Below are positions 27,227 to 35,859 of a stretch of DNA of 64,000 nt, piece after piece. The notes beneath the pieces were generated by a model. The model was not told the DNA's origin. It saw nothing but the letters and a program-made list of their open reading frames with translations, and ran no database searches. The position numbers were made by a program, and so were the translations under genes. The stretch lies in NCBI GenBank assembly GCA_963773605.1, contig CAVZBT010000006.1:310001-374000 (forward strand), in the 5' to 3' direction. The DNA comes from CAVZBT01 sp963773605. Its GTDB lineage: Bacteria; Acidobacteriota; UBA6911. Every line of letters starts with the position of its first letter. Position 1 is the stretch's first letter.

Positions 27227-28579
27227 TCAGGCCGGAAACTCGTAAGGCCGGCGGTACTCGTAACGGAGGTGCTCGTTTGCCGCTGGGTTGTTTTTAAACA
27301 CTTCCTGTTCCCGGTCCCACTCGAGATACGATCGGGTTTTGTGGGCGATGTTGGCAATCAAGGTTGCCGACGTCGAGCGGTGACCTACCTCGATGTCGCA
27401 GGTGCATAGCCCGCGGTGACGCACGCAATCCAGGAAGTCGCGGGCATGATAGGCGGTGTCCGCTTTGCCCTGGGCCGCGCGCGGCTCAATCACGGGCCGC
27501 GACCCCGTGCGGTAACCGCGCTCGAGGGAGCGGTCGGTCGGCGTGCGCGCCGGGAATTCATTGGGCGTGAGGCTGTCCGGCACGATGTCGTATCCGTCAC
27601 CGCGCAGGTACAGGGTTCCCTTGGTGCCGCGGAACTCGATCTCGCCGTCGCGCAGTCCTGCCGGCGGGGCGCTGGCGTTGAACTGGGAGAAGGTGACCAG
27701 GGTGCCGCCGGGGTAGGTCCACAGCACTTCCAGGGTGTCGGGTATGTCGCGGTTGTCATCCAGCGCCAACTTCGCGCCCATCGCGGTCACCGCGATCGGC
27801 GCATCGACCCCCAGCGCGGAATGGATCATGTCGATGTAGTGCACGCCGAAGTTGGTGACCTGTCCGCCCGAATAATCGTAGAACCAGCGGAACCGGTAGA
27901 AGGTGCGGTTCTTGTTGTACGGGCGCATCGGGGCGGGACCGAGCCAGGCATCCCAATCGAAACCCTCGGGCGGCTGGCCGTCAGGCGGATTCCCGATTCC
28001 CTTCGGCCACTCGTTCTGGACGTGGAAACAGCGCGCGACCGTGATGCGTCCGAGGGCGCCGGACCGCACGATGGCGGCGGCTTCCTGGCAGAATGGCGCG
28101 GATCTCCGGTGAATTCCCACCTGGGTGACCCGGTTGTGCTTCCGGGCGGCCCCTACCATCTTGCGACCTTCTTCGACACACAGCGAGAGCGGCTTTTCGA
28201 CGTACACGTCCTTGCCGGCCTGACAGGCCTGAATCATCTGTAACGCGTGCCAGTGGTCCGGGGTGCAGATGGCAACTGCGTCGATGTCTTTGGTGTCGAG
28301 CAACCTGCGATAGTCGGAAAACTGAGTCGGGCTGCCGCCGACCTTCTGCGCCGCGAAATCCCTGTAAGGCTGGTAGATGTCGCAGACGGCCACGACCTGG
28401 CAGTCCTTGTGGACCAGAAACGCGTCCAGCACCTGGTCGCCGCGGTTGCCCACGCCGATGAACCCGACGCGGACCCGGTCGTTCGCTCCTGCGACCCTCA
28501 TGCTGGACAGCGCCGTCGACACGCCGGCGGCGGCCGTCGCCTTCACGAAATCCCTTCTGCTTATGCTGTTTTCATCCAT
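27227..28579 (-). CDS. Tat-exported Gfo/Idh/MocA-family oxidoreductase
   Basis: A 450-residue exported dehydrogenase. After a Tat signal (SISRRDFVKATAAAGVSTAL) come the Rossmann motif GFIGVGNRGDQVLDAF, the ICTPDHWHALQMIQ site and the DVYVEKPLSLCVEEG loop. FRWFYDYSGGQVTNFGVHYI marks the C-terminal domain. ATG 28579 was chosen because the Tat signal starts there, although the open frame extends upstream. It probably begins the operon with the epimerase and enolase-like genes downstream. Confidence 0.91.
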   Translation of the reverse strand: MDENSISRRDFVKATAAAGVSTALSSMRVAGANDRVRVGFIGVGNRGDQVLDAFLVHKDCQVVAVCDIYQPYRDFAAQKVGGSPTQFSDYRRLLDTKDIDAVAICTPDHWHALQMIQACQAGKDVYVEKPLSLCVEEGRKMVGAARKHNRVTQVGIHRRSAPFCQEAAAIVRSGALGRITVARCFHVQNEWPKGIGNPPDGQPPEGFDWDAWLGPAPMRPYNKNRTFYRFRWFYDYSGGQVTNFGVHYIDMIHSALGVDAPIAVTAMGAKLALDDNRDIPDTLEVLWTYPGGTLVTFSQFNASAPPAGLRDGEIEFRGTKGTLYLRGDGYDIVPDSLTPNEFPARTPTDRSLERGYRTGSRPVIEPRAAQGKADTAYHARDFLDCVRHRGLCTCDIEVGHRSTSATLIANIAHKTRSYLEWDREQEVFKNNPAANEHLRYEYRRPYEFPA

Positions 28580-28617
28580 GTCGTGCCTCCAGCGCCGCGC
28601 AACCGTCCGGGACCCAG

Positions 28618-29706
28618 CTATCGGTAGTACCTGCCGAACCGGTTCTCCAGGAATGCGGGAAAACGGAAGGTCTCCTGGGTCACGAAGCCGTGATACGCGG
28701 ATTCGTTCTGCATCACCAGGTCCGCGACGGCACACACCCCAGCCGCCGTTGTGACCTGGATCGCCGACCAGAGCTTCCCGGCGATCTCCTGCGGGTAAGC
28801 CTTCTTCAGGTAGTTCTCCTCGAAAAGGTACCCCTTCTGCTCTCCTGTGACGGACACAAAAATGACCACGACGTCCTGCAGCGTCTTGGGTATCGCGTTC
28901 TCGAGGATCCGGCGCAAGGTCTCGCGGTCCTGGTTCAATTTGAGGTCCTGCATCAGGAACTGGATCTTCTCGCAGTGTCCGGGATATCGCATGGTCTTGT
29001 AGTTCAGGGTACGGACGCGGCCGTTGTACGTGTCTGCCAGCGTCCCGAGCCCGCCCGAGGTATTGAAAGCCTCGTACAGCAGGCCGTCGACCTCTATGGT
29101 CTCATAGCCCTCCAGGGGCATCAGCGCAACCTCGGCGCCGTTCTCCACACCGTAGCACACGTTCCCATACTCGTTGATGAGACCGTTGGTGGACCAGGTG
29201 AGCGAATACTTCAGCGCGTTGCTTGGGTGAACGGGAAGCGCTCCAACCCGGAGCTTGACGGTGTCGAGCGTCTCGAAGTGAGTCATGTACTCATGAGCCA
29301 CGATGCTGATGAACCCCGGGGCAAGCCCGCACTGCGGGACGAACGCTTTCGGCGAACCGTCGCTGATCCGGATGATCGAGCGGGTTACTTCGACGTCCTC
29401 CGTAATGTCGAAGTAATGCTTACCGGTCTCGCGCGCTACTTCCGCCACCCCGGCATTGCAGAAATACGGGAGGGCGGAGATGATCGCGTCGATCTCGCCG
29501 GACGTCACGAAGCGCTTCAGCATCGCCAGGTCGGTCGCATCCATCTCGAACAACTGCAGCGCGGGGTGCTGGAGTTCGCGGCGCCAGCGCTCGACCGCTT
29601 CGGGATTACTGTCCGCCAGACAGACGGAGTAATCGCCGGAGTGGGCCATCAACGTGGATATGAGGGAGCCGATCTTCCCGGCGCCCAGCAGCAATATTCT
29701 CTTCAT
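28618..29706 (-). CDS. Saccharopine dehydrogenase-like oxidoreductase
   Basis: A 362-residue NAD(P)-dependent enzyme. The N-terminal Rossmann fold is clear (RILLLGAGKIGSLISTLMAH), followed by DAIISALPYFCNAGVAEVA and FVPQCGLAPGFISIVAHEYM, typical of the Lys9/LysDH branch. A C-terminal catalytic domain follows (TLNYKTMRYPGHCEKIQFL). It may be a saccharopine or lysine 6-dehydrogenase acting in lysine degradation, or a carboxynorspermidine-type enzyme. No partner gene decides this. It has no signal peptide, unlike its downstream neighbours. Confidence 0.88.
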   Translation of the reverse strand: MKRILLLGAGKIGSLISTLMAHSGDYSVCLADSNPEAVERWRRELQHPALQLFEMDATDLAMLKRFVTSGEIDAIISALPYFCNAGVAEVARETGKHYFDITEDVEVTRSIIRISDGSPKAFVPQCGLAPGFISIVAHEYMTHFETLDTVKLRVGALPVHPSNALKYSLTWSTNGLINEYGNVCYGVENGAEVALMPLEGYETIEVDGLLYEAFNTSGGLGTLADTYNGRVRTLNYKTMRYPGHCEKIQFLMQDLKLNQDRETLRRILENAIPKTLQDVVVIFVSVTGEQKGYLFEENYLKKAYPQEIAGKLWSAIQVTTAAGVCAVADLVMQNESAYHGFVTQETFRFPAFLENRFGRYYR

Positions 29707-29784
29707 CGACTATTCCCCAATAGTACTGCGGGTTAACGCCGAAGATGCCGTCGCACAGCTTAGACCGGAGCGGTTGTTCATTGC

Positions 29785-29904
29785 AAGTGGGCGGGGTCGG
29801 CCCGGTCGGCCCGCCCCGTCCCACTTTGCTGCAGCCGAGAGCGCGCACGAGAAATCCGCTGCTAAGCAAGATCCAGGAGCCGCGGCGAGCCGACGCGGCC
29901 CACG
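29785..29904 (-). repeat. Dispersed intergenic repeat, family A (longest copy)
   Basis: In reverse this about 120-bp copy reads GTGGGCCGCGTCGGCTCGCC ... GGATCTTGCTTA ... GGCTGCAGC ... ACCCCGCCCACTT, matching the 12279 copy at both ends, with extra GC-rich sequence before the right end. It lies between the divergent genes starting at 29706 and 29940. Confidence 0.68.
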
Positions 29905-29939
29905 TTGACAGCTGCCTGCGATCGGGATAACTTTTCCAC

Positions 29940-30320
29940 ATGCTGCTCGGGCATTCGCGGAGCGTCGGGTGGTTCCGCACGGCACTGGTCTTCATTGCCT
30001 TAATGACGGGTCTGGTCGGATCGACCGTCGATTTGATACAGAATCATCTGTCGTTTTCCACCCGGCGCACGTCTGCCCTTTTGGAAGACCCGGGCGGGCC
30101 GTGCCGGCCGCACTTCGAATGTGGCGCCGGCCTGGACTGCCCTCCCTGCAACGCCTGCTTCTTCAATAAGCTGCTCGGTCAGACCGTCGTTCCGGCACGG
30201 CGTCTGTGGACCGATCGCGGCGACTCGGTTCCTGTGCGGTTGCGGCCGGCCGGACTCCACCTCAGCGTCGAGCCCACATCCCCGGTCAACCGCGGGCCTC
30301 CCGCTTCCTGGCTCGAATAG
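29940..30320 (+). CDS. Small Cys-rich membrane-anchored hypothetical protein
   Basis: A 126-residue frame with one N-terminal membrane segment (FRTALVFIALMTGLVGSTVD) and a central Cys cluster (CRPHFECGAGLDCPPCNACF, six cysteines in 20 residues), then a basic Pro-rich tail. It stands just before the porin and zinc-transport genes, so metal binding is an attractive but unproven idea. There is no recognised family and no strong ribosome site. It could be a chance frame, although the hydrophobic and Cys-rich parts are not typical of one. Confidence 0.45.
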   Translation: MLLGHSRSVGWFRTALVFIALMTGLVGSTVDLIQNHLSFSTRRTSALLEDPGGPCRPHFECGAGLDCPPCNACFFNKLLGQTVVPARRLWTDRGDSVPVRLRPAGLHLSVEPTSPVNRGPPASWLE

Positions 30321-30439
30321 GTCCTTCGAGTTAGCCGTACGCCGGGTTGCCGCCCAGCCTTATTCAGCCACCGTATTTCGCGTGCTGCTCTGCAACGGGC
30401 ACTTGCCAGTAGTTGCCTTACATGTGTGGAGGCCTTTCA

Positions 30440-31798
30440 ATGCGCCCTACAAGAATGCGAATTCTGATCGCGCTGTTGCTCTTGCCCGTCACCGTACAGG
30501 GAGCGCAAAGCCAGGGCGCGCCTGCCGGTAGCGATGCCGCGTCGTTGCAGGCCATTCGGGCCCAGATCGAAGCCTTGCGGGCCGATTACGAGAAGCGGAT
30601 CAAAGAGCTCGAGGCACAAGTCGAGCAGATGCAGATGCAGATGCTCCGAGCACCCAACGAGCCGGAACCGTCAACCACAGCAGCCCAGACCGCTCCCGCG
30701 GCGGTTCAGACAAGCCCCGGCGCGCTCAACCCTGCTATTGCGGCGGTGGGCAATTTCGTCGCGCGGGTGGACGACCAGAAAGTCTTCAACCAGGAGGGAG
30801 ATCGGGCCGACAACAGGTTCATACTCCGCGAGGCGGAAATAGACATGCGGGTGCCCGTCGACCCGTACGCGGACGCCGTGCTGATTACGGCCCTGGAGCA
30901 GGATGCGGGCGGGAAGTTCGGCGTAGGCGTCGAGGAAGGGTACGTGAACATCAAGAAATTCCCGTTCATCGACCGCACACCCCTGGGCCTGCGCCTGAAG
31001 GTCGGCAGATTTCGCCCGGCGTTCGGGAAAATAAACGTGCTTCATACTCACGACTTGCCGCAGACGCTGCGCCCGCTGCCCATCCAGGAATTCCTGGGCC
31101 CGGAGGGCTTCGCGCAAAACGGCGCATCGGCGAACTTCTACATTCCGACGCCGTGGGACGAAAAGGCAAGCGTCGATTTTACGCTCGAATTCCTCGGGGG
31201 CGGCGAAATCGCGCTGTCGCCGGATATTGCCGCCCGGAATTCCTACCTCGGTCACCTCCGTTGGTTCCGCACCTTCAAAGACTCGCACAACCTGGAACTG
31301 GGGTGGTCCTCGTACTATCACCCGCGCGGCGGCCTCGCGCGGCAGAGCGACCTGCACGGGTTCGACCTGACCTACCGCTGGAAACCGCTGCGCCGGGGAG
31401 AGTGGCGGTCCTTTCTGCTGGGCACGGAATTCATGTTCACCCGGCGCGCATATCCCGAAGCCGCCGAAACCCCGGACGTAGCGCTGGCGCTCGACGGAAT
31501 CCCGCCCGGATCCGGGCGGCCGCTCGGGTACACGGTGTACGGGCAGTGGCAATTCGACCGGCGCACGTACGCGGGCGTACGCTGGGACCGGACCGATGTG
31601 CTGTACAACCCCAGCCTGCAGCGTCGCGGGATCACTCCATATGTGTCGTACTATTTCAGCGAATTTCTCCGGTTCCGGCTAAACTACGAACATCGCTGGA
31701 GCGACCTCGTGACGGAAGCGAGGCGCAACTCCTTCTATGCGGAGCTGAACTGGATATTCGGGGCCCACCCGCCGGAGCCCTACTGGGTCAACAAATGA
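30440..31798 (+). CDS. Outer-membrane porin of the zinc-uptake cluster (coiled coil plus beta barrel)
   Basis: A signal peptide (MRILIALLLLPVTVQG, cleavage near AQS) is followed by a short coiled coil (residues 40-65, IRAQIEALRADYEKRIKELE), as in trimeric phosphate-selective porins. A beta barrel of about 360 residues follows, with alternating aromatic strands (YYHPRGGLA, FRLNYEHRWSDL, FYAELNWIFGA). ATG 30440 has GGAGG 8 nt upstream. It is followed 79 bp later by znuA, so it likely supplies zinc or manganese across the outer membrane. A general porin role cannot be excluded. Confidence 0.82.
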   Translation: MRPTRMRILIALLLLPVTVQGAQSQGAPAGSDAASLQAIRAQIEALRADYEKRIKELEAQVEQMQMQMLRAPNEPEPSTTAAQTAPAAVQTSPGALNPAIAAVGNFVARVDDQKVFNQEGDRADNRFILREAEIDMRVPVDPYADAVLITALEQDAGGKFGVGVEEGYVNIKKFPFIDRTPLGLRLKVGRFRPAFGKINVLHTHDLPQTLRPLPIQEFLGPEGFAQNGASANFYIPTPWDEKASVDFTLEFLGGGEIALSPDIAARNSYLGHLRWFRTFKDSHNLELGWSSYYHPRGGLARQSDLHGFDLTYRWKPLRRGEWRSFLLGTEFMFTRRAYPEAAETPDVALALDGIPPGSGRPLGYTVYGQWQFDRRTYAGVRWDRTDVLYNPSLQRRGITPYVSYYFSEFLRFRLNYEHRWSDLVTEARRNSFYAELNWIFGAHPPEPYWVNK

Positions 31799-31877
31799 CA
31801 TCACTGCGCCCGCCGCCTCATTCCATTCCGGCCGCGGTCTCACGCCCGACCGGCATTACGCCAAAGAGGAACAGCAT

Positions 31878-32942
31878 ATGAATCTGAAACTGACCCGGAA
31901 GATGGCGGCACTGCTGATCGCCGGCGCGGCCGCTGTTGTGCTCGTCCCGGAATTCGCCGCCGCACAATCCAAGAAACTCAACGTGATCTGCACCCTCCCG
32001 ACGCTGAGGTCGCTGACAGAGGAAATCGGCGGGGACAGGGTCGTCGCGACCGCGCTCGCGAAGGGGGATCAGGACCCGCACTTTGTCACGCCGACACCGG
32101 TCTTGATGAGAAGGACCCGGGAGGCCGACCTGTTCATCGAGAACGGCTTCTCGCTCGAATTGTGGGCGGACGAGGTGGCGAACGGGTCGGGAAACAACCG
32201 GATATTCCGCGGGACCCCCGGTCGCGTGGTCGCCGGCAAGGGCATTGCGGCCCTGGAGATTCCCGCCGTCCTCACGCGCGAGCTCGGCGACATCCACCCG
32301 CAGGGCAATCCGCATGTGTGGCTGGACCCCCTGCTCGCGAAGGTCGAGGCCGACAACATCTGCGATGCCCTGAAGGCTGCCGACCCGGCAGGGACCGCCT
32401 ACTATGAGGAGCGGAGGAAAGACTTCTCCAGGCGCATTGACGAGGCGCTGTTTGGCCCGGAGTTGTTGAAACTCATTGGCATCCAGAAGCTCACGAGGCT
32501 GACCTGGAGCGGGCAGCTCTTCCAGTTCCTCGAGAGCAACAGCTTCGGCGGCAGGACCCTGGCGTCCAGGGCCGGCGGGTGGTTGAAAGCCGCCGAGCCG
32601 GTTCGCGGCGCGAAGGCTTTCGAGTTTCACAAGGTCTGGGTCTACTTCGCCCGCGTCTTCGGGATCCAGTTGCTCGGGACCATCGAGGAGCGGCCCGGTA
32701 TTCCACCCGGCCCGCAACACCTCCGGCAGGTCACCGAGAAAATCAAGGCAGAGCAGGTACCCCTGATCCTGGTGGACAACTTTTACGATCCCGCCATGCC
32801 CAACAACATCGCGCGCCAGACCGGTTCGACAGTGGTCATATTGCCCAACCAGGTCGGGGGGGATCCTGCGGTCAAGACCTACTTCGACCTCATCGACCAC
32901 CTGGTAAGCGAGATGGCGAGCGCGATCAAAAAGAACCCGTGA
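31878..32942 (+). CDS. znuA: Metal ABC transporter substrate-binding protein (ZnuA-like)
   Basis: A cluster A-I (ZnuA/TroA) periplasmic metal binder of 354 residues with a cleavable signal ending AAAQ. The metal histidines are visible: GDQDPHFVTP (about residue 70), GNPHVWLDPL (about residue 140) and AFEFHKVWVYFA (about residue 245), with an acidic ligand in LVDNFYDP. The His-rich loop of classical ZnuA is absent, which also allows Mn or Fe. It lies between the porin and the permease with gaps of 79 and 35 bp, implying one operon. Confidence 0.88.
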   Translation: MNLKLTRKMAALLIAGAAAVVLVPEFAAAQSKKLNVICTLPTLRSLTEEIGGDRVVATALAKGDQDPHFVTPTPVLMRRTREADLFIENGFSLELWADEVANGSGNNRIFRGTPGRVVAGKGIAALEIPAVLTRELGDIHPQGNPHVWLDPLLAKVEADNICDALKAADPAGTAYYEERRKDFSRRIDEALFGPELLKLIGIQKLTRLTWSGQLFQFLESNSFGGRTLASRAGGWLKAAEPVRGAKAFEFHKVWVYFARVFGIQLLGTIEERPGIPPGPQHLRQVTEKIKAEQVPLILVDNFYDPAMPNNIARQTGSTVVILPNQVGGDPAVKTYFDLIDHLVSEMASAIKKNP

Positions 32943-32977
32943 AGGGCCGGTACCCGTAAAAACCGCTGGAGAACACA

Positions 32978-34417
32978 ATGGCTCAACTGCAGGAACTGCG
33001 CTGGATGCTGATCCCGTTTCTTGCCTGCCTCGTACTGTCGATCAACCACGTTTACCTCGGGATCCATGTGATCGCCCGGAAAGTGATTTTCGTGGACCTC
33101 GCGCTCGCGCAGATCGCGGCGCTCGGGGCCACCTATGCCCTCACCCTCGGGTACGATCCCAACGGCGACTCGTTCAAGATCTCCCTGTTTTCGCTGGCGT
33201 TCACCTTCGTCGGCGCCGGGGCATTCGCGGTCGCGCGCATGCGGCGGGAGCGGGTTCCCCAGGAAGCGTTCATCGGGATCATTTTCGCCGCCGCCTCCGC
33301 AGCGGCCATCCTCATCCTGTCGAAGTCGGCGACGGGCGGCGAGGACCTCAAGCACATGCTCGTCGGCGACGTATTGCTGGTTCCGATGTCGGAAGTGATC
33401 GAGATGGCCATCGGCTATGGCGCGATCGGGCTCTTTCACGTGATCTTCCGCAGGAAATTCCTGGCCATATCGCTGGACCCCGAGGGGGCGGAAGCCTCCG
33501 GCATACGCATCCGGCTCTGGGACGTCCTGTTCTACATGTCTTTCGGCGTGGTCATCACGAAGTCGGTGGCCATCGTGGGCGTGCTGCTCGTGTTCTCGTA
33601 CCTTGTGGTACCGGCGGTGATAGCGCAGATGTGGTCGGACACGATCCGCGGGCGGCTGCTGTTCGGGTGGGCCGTGGCCATTCTCGCGAGTACGGCGGGG
33701 ATCGTGTGGTCGTTTTACTCGGATTATCCGACCGGTCCAGCCATCGTCGTGATGCTGGCGATGTTCCTGGTCGCTTCGAGCGTGGCCTACTACGTCCAGC
33801 ATGCCCCCGCCCGGCTCAGGGCGCTGGCGAATGTGGCCGCCATGGCGGTGTTCGGCCTGGCATTTCTCTCGGGCCTCGCCTATTTCAAGAAATCGGCGCC
33901 CGTCACGGCATCGGTCAAGCAAAGCCCCGTGGACATGCTGCTGGGGGAGTTGAACGGCGACAACGAGGCCCACCAGCTGGACGCAATCCGGCACCTGGCC
34001 GAGATGAAGGACCCGAGGGTGGTCCCCTCGTTGAGCAGTGTCGTGAACAGCTCGAAATCCGACCAGGTCGTGGAGGCTGCGGTGGCCGCGCTCTCACAGC
34101 AGAAGGACCCCAAGGCTATCCCCGCGTTGCGCAGGGCGGCGCAGACTGCCTATGACTCTTTCCTCAAACTCACCGTCGCCAAGGCGCAACTCACTCTCGG
34201 GGATACCGAAGGTTTTGCATCGTTGATCAGGGTACTCAAAGACGACGAGGCCGGCTTCGCCCGGCAGCAGGCGAGCGAGATGCTCAACAGCATGTCGGGA
34301 CGCACCTGGGGTTACGACGCGGAGCGCAGTGTGGCGGATAACGCGACCGCGCTGAAAGACATCACGGACTGGTACGACCGCGACGGCAGGCGGATGAAGC
34401 TCGCGCCCACGAAGTAG
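32978..34417 (+). CDS. Metal ABC transporter permease fused to C-terminal HEAT repeats
   Basis: Residues 1-300 are an ABC-3 (ZnuB/TroB-like) permease with eight to nine membrane spans, including the ATPase-contact region FRRKFLAISLDPEGAEASGI and VIVGVLLVFSYLVVPA-type spans. Residues 320-475 are soluble and form HEAT/armadillo-like repeats (HQLDAIRHLAEMKDPRVVPS, VVEAAVAALSQQKDPKAIPA, ASLIRVLKDDEAGFARQQAS). Such a fusion is not part of classical ZnuB, which is about 270 residues. The expected ATPase gene znuC is missing: downstream is an unrelated gene on the opposite strand. The repeats face the cytoplasm or periplasm depending on the number of spans. Confidence 0.88.
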   Translation: MAQLQELRWMLIPFLACLVLSINHVYLGIHVIARKVIFVDLALAQIAALGATYALTLGYDPNGDSFKISLFSLAFTFVGAGAFAVARMRRERVPQEAFIGIIFAAASAAAILILSKSATGGEDLKHMLVGDVLLVPMSEVIEMAIGYGAIGLFHVIFRRKFLAISLDPEGAEASGIRIRLWDVLFYMSFGVVITKSVAIVGVLLVFSYLVVPAVIAQMWSDTIRGRLLFGWAVAILASTAGIVWSFYSDYPTGPAIVVMLAMFLVASSVAYYVQHAPARLRALANVAAMAVFGLAFLSGLAYFKKSAPVTASVKQSPVDMLLGELNGDNEAHQLDAIRHLAEMKDPRVVPSLSSVVNSSKSDQVVEAAVAALSQQKDPKAIPALRRAAQTAYDSFLKLTVAKAQLTLGDTEGFASLIRVLKDDEAGFARQQASEMLNSMSGRTWGYDAERSVADNATALKDITDWYDRDGRRMKLAPTK

Positions 34418-34466
34418 CCGACGGCAACCGCTCGCCTCTTGTGTCTTGGAGGCGCTCGTCAGGGGA

Positions 34467-35804
34467 TCAGATCTTATCCGGTACGACGTAGGGCGCGCGG
34501 TATCTCCTGGACAAATAACCGTCGGCTTGCGGGTCGTTCACGAAGCACTCGTTATTTGAGTCGAACTCGAGCTGCCTCTTGAGCCGGTAGGCGATGTTCG
34601 CCAGGTGGCAGTAGCCCGTCGATCGCTGCCCCTCCTCGATCTCCGCGTTCAAATCCGTCACTTTCCTGGACCGCATGCAGTCGATAAAGTTCTTGAAGTG
34701 GGGCGTATCGCCGGTGCCGAGCAGGTTAGAGGGGTCTGCGGCCCCCTCCTTTGATTCCATCTTCGGGCCTGGTTCGTTCTTGCGCCCCAGGAAGGTGCGC
34801 CAGGTGGAACCGTTCAGGTGCATCCAGCCTTTCGATCCGTAGAAGAGGTTTCCGATCGTGATGCCGTCCTCGGCATTCGTGTATAGTCCGCGCACCTCGA
34901 ACTGGAGAATCCTGCCGTCGGCGAACTCCAGGGTCGACACCTGGGTGTTCGGGGTCTCCTGATCGCAGTCGAAAACGAAATACCCGCCGGCGCAGTGGAT
35001 CTTCGCCGGGTAGTCGTGCTTGTTCATGCCCCAGCGCGCGATGTCCATCTGGTGAGGGCCCTGGTTACCCAGATCCGTGCAGCCGTAATCCCAGAACCAG
35101 TGCCAGTTGTAGTGGAACCGGTTCTCGTTGAAGGGGCGGTATGGGGCCGGACCCAGCCACAGGTCGTAATTCACTCCTTCCGGCACCGGGCCATCCTGCT
35201 TTCGGCCGATGCTTTCGCGGGCCTTGAAGCAGAGCCCCTTGGCCATGTAGACGTCCCCGATGCCCCCCTCGTGCAGGAACTTGATGGCGGCCCGGACGCT
35301 GGCGTTGCTCCGGTTCTGCATGCCCGCCTGGACGATGCGGTTGTATTTGCGCGCCGCGTCCACCATCCGCCGCCCTTCCCAGATGTTGTGGCACGTCGGT
35401 TTTTCAACATAGACGTCCTTGCCCGCCTGGCAGCCCCAGATCGTCGCCAGCGCGTGCCAGTGGTCCGGCGTCGCAATCGAGATGGCATCCACGTCCTTGT
35501 CGTCCAGCACACGTCGGATGTCGGTTTCGGTCTTGGGTTTCCTGGAGGAGATCTTCTCCACCGCCGCCACGTGGCGCGGGAGCAGTCTGGCATCCGCGTC
35601 GCACAGGTACGCCACCTCGACGTTCGGGATCTTGGGCCACTCGGTATAGTGGCTCTGTCCGCGGCCGTTGACGCCGATCACGGCGATTCTGATCGTTTCG
35701 TTGGGGCTGGACCCGGCCCAGCCTGTCTTCACGGCCGGGGCGGCGACGGCGGCGGCAGCCGCAACACCCGCGCCCTTCAGGAATCTTCGGCGGTTCAGGG
35801 ACAT
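34467..35804 (-). CDS. Tat-exported Gfo/Idh/MocA-family oxidoreductase
   Basis: A 445-residue exported dehydrogenase. The Tat signal SLNRRRFLKGAGVAAAAAVA leads to the Rossmann motif IAVIGVNGRGQSHYTEW, the IATPDHWHALAT site and DVYVEKPTCHNIWEG. The C-terminal region has FWDYGCTDLGNQGPHQMDIA and two additional substrate-domain loops, typical of the larger Planctomycetes/Acidobacteria-type members. ATG 35804 is preceded by AGGAGGA. The frame is intact. It converges on the permease gene, with 49 bp between stops. Confidence 0.92.
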   Translation of the reverse strand: MSLNRRRFLKGAGVAAAAAVAAPAVKTGWAGSSPNETIRIAVIGVNGRGQSHYTEWPKIPNVEVAYLCDADARLLPRHVAAVEKISSRKPKTETDIRRVLDDKDVDAISIATPDHWHALATIWGCQAGKDVYVEKPTCHNIWEGRRMVDAARKYNRIVQAGMQNRSNASVRAAIKFLHEGGIGDVYMAKGLCFKARESIGRKQDGPVPEGVNYDLWLGPAPYRPFNENRFHYNWHWFWDYGCTDLGNQGPHQMDIARWGMNKHDYPAKIHCAGGYFVFDCDQETPNTQVSTLEFADGRILQFEVRGLYTNAEDGITIGNLFYGSKGWMHLNGSTWRTFLGRKNEPGPKMESKEGAADPSNLLGTGDTPHFKNFIDCMRSRKVTDLNAEIEEGQRSTGYCHLANIAYRLKRQLEFDSNNECFVNDPQADGYLSRRYRAPYVVPDKI

Positions 35805-35859
35805 GGGGTTCCTCCTGGATCAATGTGAATGTCCGCTAGTATATCAGGATTGGCGCACT

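Noticed and set aside
29785..29904. Family-A repeats as CRISPR or as intrinsic terminators
   Set aside because: They are dispersed single units without spacers, occur in divergent as well as convergent gaps and have no T-tract.
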